Shown piece after piece: positions 1 to 8,224 of a DNA stretch of 64,000 nucleotides. Position 1 is the stretch's first letter; each line of letters starts with the position of its first letter. The stretch spans positions 1-64,000 of the forward strand of contig NZ_SRYB01000017.1 of NCBI RefSeq assembly GCF_004793975.1, in the 5' to 3' direction. The notes below the pieces were generated by a model, which ran no database searches, was not told the DNA's origin, and worked only from the letters and a program-made list of their open reading frames with translations. Origin of the DNA: Lepagella muris. Its GTDB lineage: Bacteria; Bacteroidota; Bacteroidia; Bacteroidales; Muribaculaceae. A program made the translations under genes and the position numbers.

Positions 1-795
1 GAGGCATATACATTCCTCAACGAGATAGACTATTCGGATATCATGCTGATGCAGACACCGAGTTACAACATGCTCCGTTCATTCCTGAACCGCTTCCTCG
101 CCCTTGAATCGTTTGGTATACCGGCGATCGGCGACACAGATATTGAGGAATGGAGGGAAAAGGCTGAAGTCCAACTGAAGAAAGTGATTGACAAGCCGAC
201 ACCACTCATGCTCGACCTCCTTTCGGGAGTCTCCTACATCCGCCAACTCGAACTTGACGGAAAACCCTTGACTGAAGTCCAGAAAAGAAACATAGCCGCT
301 TATTATAAAGATGATATCGGCAAACTTGTGCTTGAGGCAGACAGTGTGTTACGTGCGTCTTACGGTAGGGAGTTGTATGATGACAAAACTTCGGAGAGAA
401 TAAACCTGGAGGAGTATATTGCCGAAAGATTCCCCGGTAAACCTGTGGTAGTTGACTGTTGGGAGTCGTGGTGCGGTCCGTGTTTGAAGGCGATTTTCGA
501 ACTTAGGGAGCGCAAACTGCATGAGAAATATCCTGATGTGGTGTTCCTCTATGTGTGCTCCACAAGTTCTGAGGAGAGAGGTCTGCGGAAATATATTCCG
601 GAGATTAAGGGAGAGCATCTGAAGATTGACAGGGAGACAACCGGCGCTGATATGTATGATATATATGGGCGCGAGGGCAGTCCCTTCTATATCTTTTTCG
701 ATCGGGATCACAAGGTGGTGGACAAGATGACCGGTTTCCCCGGCGTTGAGCATTACGAATCTCTCCTTAAACAGATCTCATCAACAGTAGACTGA
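1..795 (+). CDS. Thioredoxin-like (TlpA family) protein, C-terminal part
   Basis: The reading frame is open from the first base, so the gene begins upstream of the window; the first ATG inside (43) is probably not its start. The visible 264 residues are a helical region followed by a thioredoxin-like domain whose redox centre is WCGPC (about position 465-485), preceded by VVVDCWES and followed by a GSPFYIFFD segment like the cis-proline strand. Bacteroidales encode many such TlpA/ResA-type envelope oxidoreductases, often lipoproteins, with a variable N-terminal domain. The signal peptide cannot be seen. Its substrate is unknown. A terminator follows directly, so it is the last gene of its unit. 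Confidence 0.85.
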   Translation, partial: EAYTFLNEIDYSDIMLMQTPSYNMLRSFLNRFLALESFGIPAIGDTDIEEWREKAEVQLKKVIDKPTPLMLDLLSGVSYIRQLELDGKPLTEVQKRNIAAYYKDDIGKLVLEADSVLRASYGRELYDDKTSERINLEEYIAERFPGKPVVVDCWESWCGPCLKAIFELRERKLHEKYPDVVFLYVCSTSSEERGLRKYIPEIKGEHLKIDRETTGADMYDIYGREGSPFYIFFDRDHKVVDKMTGFPGVEHYESLLKQISSTVD

Positions 796-803
796 TGTTT
801 AAT

Positions 804-841
804 GAGACGGCAACTTGAAAAAATTGCCGTCTCAATTTTTT
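804..841 (+). terminator. Intrinsic terminator after the thioredoxin-like gene
   Basis: A 10-bp perfect stem (GAGACGGCAA at 804-813, TTGCCGTCTC at 824-833) with a 10-nt loop is followed by a run of T. It begins 8 bases after the stop codon. Confidence 0.85.
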
Positions 842-937
842 AAGGGTTTTACTGTCTTTGCTTACGTTGGTAGCACGTCATTCCCGTCATTCTTATTGAT
901 TTTGGCAGTATGGGTTGTGGATGAGGTGGATTTTTTG

Positions 938-945
938 TAATTTTG
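938..945 (+). promoter_or_regulatory. Promoter -7 box for the que operon
   Basis: TAATTTTG fits the Bacteroidetes -7 consensus TAnnTTTG. Transcription would start near 952, ahead of the queF start at 1021. No clear -33 TTTG lies at the right distance. I see no preQ1-riboswitch-like structure between here and queF. Confidence 0.5.
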
Positions 946-1020
946 CATTGCAGTCGGAACTACGACTCAATTGTAATAATGCCGGAGATGGTGGCAGCTC
1001 TCCGCGAAAAAACGTTTTTT

Positions 1021-1491
1021 ATGAGAAAAGAATCAGAACTTGAAGGCGTCACGCTTCTGGGCTGCCAGGGAGTGGCGTATCCCACGGATTATGCACCCCA
1101 GTTGCTGGAGACATTTGAGAACAAACATCCCGAAAACGAGTATGTCGTGACGTTTGACTGTCCGGAGTTTACCACACTTTGCCCCAAGACGGGTCAGCCG
1201 GATTTCGGACATATCATCATCTCCTACATACCACGTGAACGTATGGTGGAGAGCAAGAGTCTTAAACTTTATCTATTCAGTTTCCGAAATCACGGCGACT
1301 TCCATGAGGATTGCGTCAATATCATTATGAAGGATCTCTGGAAACTTATGGATCCTAAATATATCGAGGTGAAGGGATTGTTCATGCCGCGTGGAGGCAT
1401 ATCGATTTATCCGTTTGCCAATATGGGTGATGCCGATCATCAGGATCTCTGCAAGGCAAGAAGAGTGGCTGCACTCGACATGAAGAAATGA
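1021..1491 (+). CDS. queF: NADPH-dependent 7-cyano-7-deazaguanine reductase
   Basis: QueF reduces preQ0 to preQ1, the last free-base step in queuosine synthesis; it acts in the cytoplasm and uses NADPH. The 156-residue protein is the short single-domain type. The catalytic cysteine lies in FTTLCPKTGQPDF, which also holds the conserved aspartate; ESKSLKLYLFSFRNHG is the family signature, and PRGGIS lies near the C-terminus. The frame is open further upstream (TTG at 943, ATG at 979), but the ATG at 1021 gives the length usual for the family, and 943 overlaps the -7 box. First gene of queF-queC-queD-queE, 13 bases before queC. Confidence 0.93.
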   Translation: MRKESELEGVTLLGCQGVAYPTDYAPQLLETFENKHPENEYVVTFDCPEFTTLCPKTGQPDFGHIIISYIPRERMVESKSLKLYLFSFRNHGDFHEDCVNIIMKDLWKLMDPKYIEVKGLFMPRGGISIYPFANMGDADHQDLCKARRVAALDMKK

Positions 1492-1504
1492 AAGGGGGGA
1501 AGAG

Positions 1505-2161
1505 ATGGCTAAGGATTCATTGATTATATTATCAGGCGGTATGGATAGCGTGACGCTTCTCCATTACCGTAAGGATAGGATAGCGTTGGCGGTCAGTTTT
1601 GACTACGGCTCCAACCATAATGCGCGTGAGATAGAGTGTGCGCGTCAGCAATGTGAGATGTTGGGTATAGAGCATCTTGTGATACCCCTTGAATTTATGG
1701 GCAAGTATTTCAGAAGTTCTCTGCTTGAGGGTGCCGACAGCATCCCGGAGGGTCATTATGCCGACGATAATATGAAATCGACGGTTGTGCCTTTCCGTAA
1801 CGGCATAATGCTCTCGATAGCGTGCGGTCTTGCAGAGTCGCGCGACTTGCGCCACGTCATGATGGCGAATCATGGGGGCGACCATGCCATTTATCCCGAT
1901 TGCCGTCCCGGCTTTGTGGCGGCAATGAGCGAGGCGATGCGTGAGGGCACTTATGAGGGTATCGACATAGAGGCGGCTTTCACCGACATCACGAAGAGCG
2001 ACATAGCGCGTCTCGGTAAGGAACTCGGCGTGGATTACTCCAAGACCTATTCATGCTATAAAGGTAGAGAGAAGCATTGCGGCAAATGCGGCACGTGTGT
2101 CGAGCGTCGCGAGGCTATGGCTGAAGCCGGAATTGATGACCCTACAATTTATGAGGATTAA
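1505..2161 (+). CDS. queC: 7-cyano-7-deazaguanine synthase
   Basis: QueC converts 7-carboxy-7-deazaguanine to preQ0 using ATP and ammonia. The 218-residue protein starts with the PP-loop ATP pyrophosphatase motif SGGMDS (residues 10-15). Near the C-terminus four cysteines in CYKGREKHCGKCGTC form the zinc site. A purine-rich stretch GGGGGGAAGAG lies just before the ATG, one of the few Shine-Dalgarno-like sites in the window. It is separated from queD by three bases, so translation is probably coupled. Length and motifs are normal. Confidence 0.95.
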   Translation: MAKDSLIILSGGMDSVTLLHYRKDRIALAVSFDYGSNHNAREIECARQQCEMLGIEHLVIPLEFMGKYFRSSLLEGADSIPEGHYADDNMKSTVVPFRNGIMLSIACGLAESRDLRHVMMANHGGDHAIYPDCRPGFVAAMSEAMREGTYEGIDIEAAFTDITKSDIARLGKELGVDYSKTYSCYKGREKHCGKCGTCVERREAMAEAGIDDPTIYED

Positions 2162-2164
2162 GAG

Positions 2165-2497
2165 ATGTATTACGTCAGAAAAAGACTTGAGATAAGTGCT
2201 GCTCATCAGCTTGAACTGAGCTATCCGAGCAAGTGCACTAACCTGCATGGGCATAACTGGATAATCACGGTGGAATGTCGTGCAAGGGAATTGAATGCCG
2301 ACGGCATGGTGGTTGACTTCACGAAGATTAAGGAGCTTGTGATGGATCGTCTGGATCATGCCGTCATAAATGATGTGATCGACTGTAATCCGACGGCAGA
2401 GAATATAGCCCGCTGGATTGTGGACACTGTGCCCAACTGCTGGCGCTGTGAGGTGCAGGAGAGCGAAGGTAACGTGGCGATCTATGAGAAAGATTAA
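2165..2497 (+). CDS. queD: 6-carboxy-5,6,7,8-tetrahydropterin synthase
   Basis: QueD turns dihydroneopterin triphosphate into 6-carboxytetrahydropterin, the first committed step toward queuosine. The 110-residue protein has the zinc-binding histidines in SAAHQL and NLHGHNW, and the catalytic region with LDHAVIND. It overlaps queE by 14 bases. The operon lacks folE, so GTP cyclohydrolase I must come from elsewhere in the genome. Confidence 0.94.
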   Translation: MYYVRKRLEISAAHQLELSYPSKCTNLHGHNWIITVECRARELNADGMVVDFTKIKELVMDRLDHAVINDVIDCNPTAENIARWIVDTVPNCWRCEVQESEGNVAIYEKD

Positions 2498-3083
2498 TGA
2501 GATATTCTATTCTCTCCAAGGGGAGGGGGCACATACGGGGAAGGCGGCAGTGTTTGTGCGATTCTCCGGCTGCAACCTTCGCTGCTCGTTCTGCGACACT
2601 GAGCATCAGTCGGGTGTGGAGATGACTGATGAGGCGATAGCCGAGGAAGTGGCGTGCTATCCGGGAGAATGGATAATACTTACCGGGGGGGAGCCGTCGC
2701 TCTGGATTGACTCTGAGTTTGTTTCGATGTTGAAACGTGTCACGGGTAAACGTGTGGCTATTGAGACAAACGGTAGCCGCGAGGTGCCGGATGAGATTGA
2801 CTGGGTTACGGTATCGCCAAAGACAGGAATGTCCGGAGCCGGAGAGTATGAGATGCGCGTCAGTCGTGCCGATGAGCTGAAAGTGGTGGATGTCGGTCAG
2901 GATTTGGAGCCGTATTTCAGCCTTCCATTCGTGACTCCGGCTACGGAGATGTATCTTCAGCCCTGTTATGTGGGGGATGAGGAGAAAAGTCTTCGTCTGA
3001 GGGAGGCTACAGTTCGCAGGGTGATGCATGATCCCCGCTGGACGCTTTCTTTGCAGACGCATCGTTTCCTCGGAATAAGGTGA
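2484..3083 (+). CDS. queE: 7-carboxy-7-deazaguanine synthase (radical SAM)
   Basis: QueE makes 7-carboxy-7-deazaguanine from 6-carboxytetrahydropterin by a radical SAM reaction. I chose the ATG at 2484 (MRKINEIFYSLQGEG), inside the end of queD; a longer frame from 2418 only translates queD out of frame. SLQGEG near the N-terminus is typical of QueE. The 4Fe-4S motif is CNLRCSFC, and the SAM-binding glycines are in LTGGEPSL. It is 199 residues, a normal length, and closes the que operon before a strong terminator. Confidence 0.94.
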   Translation: MRKINEIFYSLQGEGAHTGKAAVFVRFSGCNLRCSFCDTEHQSGVEMTDEAIAEEVACYPGEWIILTGGEPSLWIDSEFVSMLKRVTGKRVAIETNGSREVPDEIDWVTVSPKTGMSGAGEYEMRVSRADELKVVDVGQDLEPYFSLPFVTPATEMYLQPCYVGDEEKSLRLREATVRRVMHDPRWTLSLQTHRFLGIR

Positions 3084-3090
3084 TATAAAA

Positions 3091-3127
3091 AAACGGCGTG
3101 AAGTTCCAAAGACTTCACGCCGTTTTT
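3091..3127. terminator. Bidirectional terminator between queE and the zinc-ribbon gene
   Basis: A 12-bp perfect stem (3093-3104 with 3112-3123) has A-runs on its left and T-runs on its right. It can therefore end both the rightward que transcript and the leftward aspS-nif3-zinc-ribbon transcript. Confidence 0.88.
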
Positions 3128-3150
3128 ATGTGATTGTTGGGGGGATATTA

Positions 3151-3963
3151 TCAGGAGTTCTTGGAGAGTTTGCGCTTCGGTTTTACGGGTGCTTCCACTT
3201 CCGGCTGCACTTCGCCTACGAGAGCACCGTCTACCATGATTCTACCGCAGTATTCGCATACAATCACTTTCTTGTGCATCTTGATTTCGAGCTGACGCTG
3301 AGGCGGGATACGGTTGAAGCATCCGCCGCATGCGCTACGCTGCACAGTCACGATTCCAAGACCGTTGCGGGCGTTCTTTCTGATTCTCTTGAAAGCGGCG
3401 AGAGTATAATCGTCGATTTTCTGTTCGAGATCCTTAGCCTTCATGCGGATATTCTCCTCCTCCATGCGGGTCTCGGATACGATCTCTTCCAGCTCCTTGC
3501 GTTTCTCTTCGAGAATATGCTTATTGTCGGCGAGACCCTCTTCAGCACGCACGATTTCAGCAGCTTTCTGCTCCTGTTTCTCGTTAGCCTCACGAATGTT
3601 CTTCTCAGCGAGTTCAATTTCGAGCCCTTCGAATTCCTTCTCCTTCTCGAGGAAAGCAAACTCGCGGTTGTTGCGGACGTTGTTGATCTGCTCCTCGTAT
3701 TTCTCGATTTTGATGCGACGCTCGTTGATATCCCCTTTCTTTTGAGCCACAAGATTCTTCAGTTCCTCGATTTCATCCTTATATTTCTGGATTCGAGTCT
3801 GATATCGGATAATTTCGTCTTCAAGGTCCTTCACCTCGTTGGGGAGTTCGCCGCGAAGAATCTTTATACGGTCGATTTCGGAAAGATACGACTGTAGCTG
3901 ATAGAGATTCTGAAGGCGTTCTTCAACGCTGCGTTCCTTATCGTTCTTTTTTTCAGTTGCCAT
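3151..3963 (-). CDS. Coiled-coil protein with C4 zinc ribbon
   Basis: This 270-residue protein is a long charged coiled coil (about residues 10-185, rich in E, K and R) ending in a C4 zinc ribbon, with CGGCF and CEYCGR as the two cysteine pairs, and a basic proline-lysine tail. This matches the family of HP0958 and CT398, which link coiled-coil scaffolds to partner proteins or RNA; the role in Bacteroidales is not known to me. I used the ATG at 3963 (MATEKKND); the frame extends to 4008 but would run into nif3. It lies 16 bases after the Nif3-like gene, a linkage suggesting a shared function. Confidence 0.82.
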   Translation of the reverse strand: MATEKKNDKERSVEERLQNLYQLQSYLSEIDRIKILRGELPNEVKDLEDEIIRYQTRIQKYKDEIEELKNLVAQKKGDINERRIKIEKYEEQINNVRNNREFAFLEKEKEFEGLEIELAEKNIREANEKQEQKAAEIVRAEEGLADNKHILEEKRKELEEIVSETRMEEENIRMKAKDLEQKIDDYTLAAFKRIRKNARNGLGIVTVQRSACGGCFNRIPPQRQLEIKMHKKVIVCEYCGRIMVDGALVGEVQPEVEAPVKPKRKLSKNS

Positions 3964-3979
3964 AGGCGTGTATGATATT

Positions 3980-4780
3980 TTACATATAATTGACAGGGTT
4001 AGTCTCACTCTCTGCGAAATAAGTCACAAAGTCGGGATATCGGTCCTTCAATATTGTGGAGAATATCTTCTTTGTGCAAAGTTCGCTTTCATAATGACCG
4101 ATGTCGGCTATTATTATGTCGAGACCGTATGTGGTGAAGTCGTGATATTTCACGTCGCCGGTGATAATCATATCGGCACCCGCATTAATAGCGTCTCTGA
4201 TAAGAGATGCACCGGCACCACCGCAGACAGCCACTTTCCTGACCACCAATTGCGGACTTTGGGATGAATATCTCAGACTCTTCACTTTGAAAGCCTCTTT
4301 GATTTTGCGGAGAAATTCGATTTTCGGGGTAGGCTGCACATTTCCTACCACCCCGAGACCGGTCAATTCTTCGCCATCGTGAGGTTCAAGCACACGGAGG
4401 TCGCGCATGTTGAGCACATGTGCGATCTCGTGGCTTACGCCCTCCCATGCCGAGTCAAGGTTGGTGTGGGCAGAATATATTGCGATGTTCTTCTTGATTG
4501 CAGAAATCACGATGCGTTCGGTGGCGGTGCGTCCCGTGACCTCTTTCAGCCCCTTGAATAGTAGAGGATGATGAGAGATTATAAGATTGCAATGCCGTTC
4601 CAAAGCCTCGTTAAGCACATCTTCCGTGACGTCAAGACAAAGCAGGGCGGCATAGACGTCCATCTCCGGGTCGCCTACCTGTAGTCCGGCATTATCGTAG
4701 GATTCCTGTAGCCTTTTCGGAGCGAAATTCTCTATTGCCTCTGCAATGTCTTTTACTTTTAAATGTCTTACGTTGTTCAC
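3980..4780 (-). CDS. Nif3-like dinuclear metal-centre protein
   Basis: A 266-residue member of the Nif3/YbgI family. Metal ligands are visible in IISHHPLLFKG and SAHTNLDS near the N-terminal half and in IADIGHYESE near the C-terminus. It is the short form, without the PII-like insert of about 100 residues found in many Bacteroidetes and Gram-positive homologues. The biochemical role of the family is unsettled; some members have been annotated as GTP cyclohydrolase I type 2, which I do not accept from sequence alone. It starts 20 bases after the aspS stop, in the same transcription unit. Confidence 0.88.
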   Translation of the reverse strand: MNNVRHLKVKDIAEAIENFAPKRLQESYDNAGLQVGDPEMDVYAALLCLDVTEDVLNEALERHCNLIISHHPLLFKGLKEVTGRTATERIVISAIKKNIAIYSAHTNLDSAWEGVSHEIAHVLNMRDLRVLEPHDGEELTGLGVVGNVQPTPKIEFLRKIKEAFKVKSLRYSSQSPQLVVRKVAVCGGAGASLIRDAINAGADMIITGDVKYHDFTTYGLDIIIADIGHYESELCTKKIFSTILKDRYPDFVTYFAESETNPVNYM

Positions 4781-4800
4781 TTAGAGGAAAGTATTAAATA

Positions 4801-6564
4801 TTATTCCATCGGTTTGAGCGTCAGCTGCAATTCGTCGAGCTGTGCCTGGTCGATGGGTGACGGGGATTCGTTCATCACGTCGCGTCCGGAATTGTTCTTC
4901 GGGAACGCTATGACATCGCGTATGGTGTCAAGACCGGCGAGTATTGATACGAATCTGTCGAATCCGAGAGCGAGTCCTCCGTGAGGTGGTGCGCCATATT
5001 TGAATGCATTCATCAGGAAGCCAAACTGTTCCTGAGCCTTTTCGGGAGTGAATCCGAGCAATTCAAACATCTCATCCTGCAGCGCAGCCTCATGAATACG
5101 GATTGAGCCGCCACCCAGTTCCGTGCCGTTTACCACAATGTCGTAGGCAGTGGCACGCACGTTGCCTGTGTCGGTGCGCAGCTTGTCGATATCTTCGGGG
5201 TTTGGCGATGTGAAGGGGTGGTGCATTGCGTAATATCTCTGGGTCTCCTCATCCCACTCGAAGAGGGGGAGGTCGATCACCCAGAGTGGAGCGAACACGT
5301 TCTTGTCGCGCAAGCCGAGACGGTTGCCCATTTCCAGGCGAAGCTCACAGAGCTGCTTGCGTGTCTTCATGGCGTCGCCGCTCATCACGAGGATAAGGTC
5401 GCCGGGTTTAGCATCCATTCTCTCTGCCCATGTCTTGAGTTCGTCAGCAGAGAAGAATTTGCCTACAGAGCTCTTGAATGATCCGTCGGGCTCAACCTTT
5501 ACCCACATCAGACCTTTCGCGCCCACCTGCGGACGCTTCACAAATTCCGTCAGCTCATCGATCTGCTTACGAGTGTAGGAGGCGCAACCGGGAGCCACGA
5601 TTCCGACAGTCAGCTCGGCGTCATCCACTACGGAGAAACCTTTCCCTTTCACGAGATCGGTCAACTCCACGAATTTCATGCCAAAGCGGATATCCGGTTT
5701 GTCGCTGCCGTAGAATTTCATGGCATCGTTCCATGTCATTCTGGGGAAAGGATCGGTGAAATCGATCTCCTTCACGTATTTGAAGATATGCTTCACAAGC
5801 CCTTCAAACATCTCGATTACGTCTTCCTGCTCCACAAAGCTCATCTCGCAGTCGATCTGAGTGAACTCCGGCTGGCGATCAGCACGAAGGTCTTCATCAC
5901 GGAAGCATTTCGCGATCTGGAAATAACGGTCGAACCCGCTGACCATGAGTAGCTGCTTGAAAAGCTGCGGGCTCTGGGGTAGAGCGTAGAACTCACCGGG
6001 GTTCATTCTTGAGGGCACCACGAAGTCGCGTGCACCCTCGGGAGTGGATTTTACAAGAATAGGGGTCTCAATCTCCAGGAAGCCTTTAGAGTCAAGGTAT
6101 CTTCTGATTTCGAAAGCCATCTTGTGGCGAAGCTCAAGATTCTTTCTGACAGCGGGACGACGGAGGTCGAGGTATCTGAATTTCATTCTCAAGTCGTCGC
6201 CACCGTCGGTGTTGTCTTCAATCGTGAACGGCGGAATCTCGCTCTTGTTGAGCACCTTGAGTTTCTCGGCAATAATCTCTATCTCGCCGGTGGGTATATT
6301 TTTGTTTTTGCTTGTACGCTCGGTCACAGTGCCGGAGACCTGCACCACATATTCACGCCCCAGATTGTTGGCGGCATCAAAAAGCGCGTTTTCTTCAGTA
6401 TTGTCACTGGTGTTGAACACGACCTGAGTTATGCCATATCTGTCGCGTACATCCACAAAAGTCATACCACCCATTTTGCGGCTGCGTTGCACCCAGCCTG
6501 CAACAGTCACTTTGCTGCCGGCATCGGAGAGACGCAGTTCACCGCATGTCTTGTCTCTATACAT
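4801..6564 (-). CDS. aspS: Aspartyl-tRNA synthetase
   Basis: Charges tRNA-Asp in the cytoplasm. The 587-residue protein begins with the OB-fold anticodon domain (VAGWVQRSRKMGGMTFVDVR), followed by class II motif 2 (FRDEDLRADRQPEF), the bacterial insertion domain and motif 3 (LGFDRFVSILAG). I chose the ATG at 6564 (MYRDKTCGELR); the frame is open to 6660, but the extra 32 residues are not synthetase-like and a promoter box lies at 6662-6669, giving a leader of about 90 nt. It heads the unit aspS-nif3-zinc ribbon. Whether the enzyme is Asp-specific or also charges tRNA-Asn cannot be judged here. Confidence 0.95.
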   Translation of the reverse strand: MYRDKTCGELRLSDAGSKVTVAGWVQRSRKMGGMTFVDVRDRYGITQVVFNTSDNTEENALFDAANNLGREYVVQVSGTVTERTSKNKNIPTGEIEIIAEKLKVLNKSEIPPFTIEDNTDGGDDLRMKFRYLDLRRPAVRKNLELRHKMAFEIRRYLDSKGFLEIETPILVKSTPEGARDFVVPSRMNPGEFYALPQSPQLFKQLLMVSGFDRYFQIAKCFRDEDLRADRQPEFTQIDCEMSFVEQEDVIEMFEGLVKHIFKYVKEIDFTDPFPRMTWNDAMKFYGSDKPDIRFGMKFVELTDLVKGKGFSVVDDAELTVGIVAPGCASYTRKQIDELTEFVKRPQVGAKGLMWVKVEPDGSFKSSVGKFFSADELKTWAERMDAKPGDLILVMSGDAMKTRKQLCELRLEMGNRLGLRDKNVFAPLWVIDLPLFEWDEETQRYYAMHHPFTSPNPEDIDKLRTDTGNVRATAYDIVVNGTELGGGSIRIHEAALQDEMFELLGFTPEKAQEQFGFLMNAFKYGAPPHGGLALGFDRFVSILAGLDTIRDVIAFPKNNSGRDVMNESPSPIDQAQLDELQLTLKPME

Positions 6565-6617
6565 ATCGGAAATTGAATAAATTGAGATCTTTTCTTCTAA
6601 TTGTTGCGACGTGGCGG

Positions 6618-6640
6618 CCCTCTCAGTATGCCCGAGAGGG
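6618..6640 (-). promoter_or_regulatory. Hairpin in the aspS leader
   Basis: CCCTCTC (6618-6624) pairs perfectly with GAGAGGG (6634-6640) around a 9-nt loop, within the presumed 5' leader of aspS. There is no T-run, so it is not a terminator. It may affect mRNA stability or translation; no function can be assigned from one copy. Confidence 0.4.
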
Positions 6641-6661
6641 TCGTCATATCGTTTTAACATG

Positions 6662-6669
6662 CAAAGTTA
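6662..6669 (-). promoter_or_regulatory. Promoter -7 box for aspS
   Basis: On the minus strand this reads TAACTTTG, an exact match to TAnnTTTG, about 100 bases before the aspS start codon. A -33 TTTG is not evident. Confidence 0.5.
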
Positions 6670-6777
6670 CATAGAAAATCGCGTATTTCCCACCTATGGA
6701 AGCGATTTTTTTAATCAAGCGGCTTAATCCACTTTATTTTACGTGGGTTTAAAGTGTTTTTTATGCCGGTTTTAGGT

Positions 6778-7740
6778 TTATTTTATATAGGTCTCAAGAG
6801 CCTCGAAGATCTTGTCAGGCTCAATCACGATGCTTGCGCACGATGCCGGAATAAGGATTGATTCGCCCTCCTTGATTGATTTTGTCTCATTCTCGGCAGT
6901 GATTGTGGCACTCCCTTTTGTACAGATCAGGATTACGAAAGTATCCCATTCAGAGTAGTCGCGCATCATCTCATGGTCTATTTCCAGAAGGTTGGTGGTG
7001 AAGAACGGGGAGGTCACGAGATTCACCGGGATATCGGGGATTACCTTGTAGTCCACCGGTTTCCCTTCTGTGTCGTTGAAGTTGATAGCATCGAAAGCCT
7101 CTTTGGTGTGTAGCTGGCGTTCGTTGCCGTCCTGATCCTTACGCTTGTAGTCATAGAGGCGGTAAGTGATGTCGGATGTCTCCTGTATCTCGGCTACGAA
7201 GGCACCTTTGCCGATGGCATGCACTCTTCCTGCCGGAATGAAGAACGTGTCGCCCGGTTTGATTTCATTGAAGTTGAGTACGTCCATAATTTCACCTGTC
7301 TCCACAAGATGCTCATATTCCTGTGGGTCGACCGGACGGTTGAACCCGTTTGCCAGACGTGCATCCTTTTCAGCGGAGAGCACGTACCACATCTCGGTCT
7401 TTCCGAATTTAGAGCCTCTTTTCTGAGCAAGCTCATCGTCGGGATGCACCTGTACCGACAGATCCTGGCATGCGTCGATAAACTTTATGAGCAACGGGAA
7501 AGAGTCGCCATATTTGGTATAGTTTTTCTCTCCCATCAGTCTTGCACCATATTTTTTCAGTAGCTCGGTGAGCGACAGACCTTTGTCAGGTCCGTCCGCA
7601 ACGATTGACTCGGAGCCTTCCACTCCTGATATCTCCCAGCTCTCGCCGATGGTGGAAAGATCGGTCTGTATGCCTTTGAACGGGGCGATTTTCTCGCCTC
7701 CCCAGATGATTGATTTCAAAATAGGATTAAAAGTCCACAT
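6778..7740 (-). CDS. manA: Mannose-6-phosphate isomerase, class I
   Basis: Interconverts mannose 6-phosphate and fructose 6-phosphate in the cytoplasm, feeding GDP-mannose and related sugars or mannose use. The 320-residue cupin protein has the zinc-site residues in LSVQVHPDDELA, in the glutamate of KTEMWYVL and in the histidine of PAGRVHAIG. IWGGEK at the N-terminus is typical of the short bacterial form. It stands alone, with 213 bases before aspS and a repeat-bearing gap upstream. Confidence 0.92.
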   Translation of the reverse strand: MWTFNPILKSIIWGGEKIAPFKGIQTDLSTIGESWEISGVEGSESIVADGPDKGLSLTELLKKYGARLMGEKNYTKYGDSFPLLIKFIDACQDLSVQVHPDDELAQKRGSKFGKTEMWYVLSAEKDARLANGFNRPVDPQEYEHLVETGEIMDVLNFNEIKPGDTFFIPAGRVHAIGKGAFVAEIQETSDITYRLYDYKRKDQDGNERQLHTKEAFDAINFNDTEGKPVDYKVIPDIPVNLVTSPFFTTNLLEIDHEMMRDYSEWDTFVILICTKGSATITAENETKSIKEGESILIPASCASIVIEPDKIFEALETYIK

Positions 7741-7772
7741 AAGGATGAATTGGTTTTTGGGTTTATGAATAA

Positions 7773-7898
7773 GAAGTTGTCTGAACTTCCTTAAAATATG
7801 TATGTATTGTCTTGAAGTTGTCTAAACTTATTCCGGAAGGTCAAAATACCCTAAAATTATGAAAAATTCCCATCTTTGAAATAAGTTTAGGCAATTTC
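7773..7898. repeat. Short motif repeated three times, including an inverted pair
   Basis: Between manA and the small gene at 7963 the motif GAAGTTGTCTAAACTTAT (7814-7831) faces its near-perfect inverted partner at 7881-7898 (16 of 18 positions match) across 49 bases. A third, looser copy GAAGTTGTCTGAACTTCC lies at 7773-7790. The 14-base core GAAGTTGTCTAAAC occurs again, inverted, at 14207-14220. This may be an operator for the divergent genes or a dispersed repeat. Confidence 0.55.
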
Positions 7899-7962
7899 GT
7901 CGTCATAATGACCTTTTCAGACGTTATAATAGTCAAATTGTATAACGTTAAAACAGATAATT

Positions 7963-8199
7963 ATGAGCGACATTCTTAGTAGCGAAGAGAAGAAAAGTCT
8001 TCCATCTTCCATTTTCGGACTTCCCGAGAGACGGGAGTATCCAATGCCTGATGCAGCCCATGTGAGGGCAGCCGAGGCTTATTTCCGGTATTGTCCGGAT
8101 AATCTGAAGCCTGAACTTGCGCGTGCCATACTGCGGTTTGCGAAGGAATATAGTGTGGATGTCAAGAGTGCCACGGTGTTGCATTATGCCGCATCGTGA
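7963..8199 (+). CDS. Small protein resembling DUF6582
   Basis: A 78-residue soluble protein without signal or membrane segment. The central part, FGLPERREYPMPDAAHVRAA, resembles the short domain FALPxxRxYPIxDxxHAxNA (DUF6582) seen in small bacterial and phage proteins, and is followed by a predicted helix. It is transcribed alone, divergently from manA and convergently with the S41 gene. Function unknown. Confidence 0.65.
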   Translation: MSDILSSEEKKSLPSSIFGLPERREYPMPDAAHVRAAEAYFRYCPDNLKPELARAILRFAKEYSVDVKSATVLHYAAS

Positions 8200-8224
8200 T
8201 TTTCAGCCCTCTGTCCTCAGCCGG

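Noticed and set aside
842..1020. preQ1 riboswitch upstream of queF
   Set aside because: No pseudoknot-forming hairpin with the expected A-rich tail was found in the leader.
2364..3062. Antisense frame (232 codons) opposite queE
   Set aside because: The sense strand has all QueE motifs; no family features in the antisense product.
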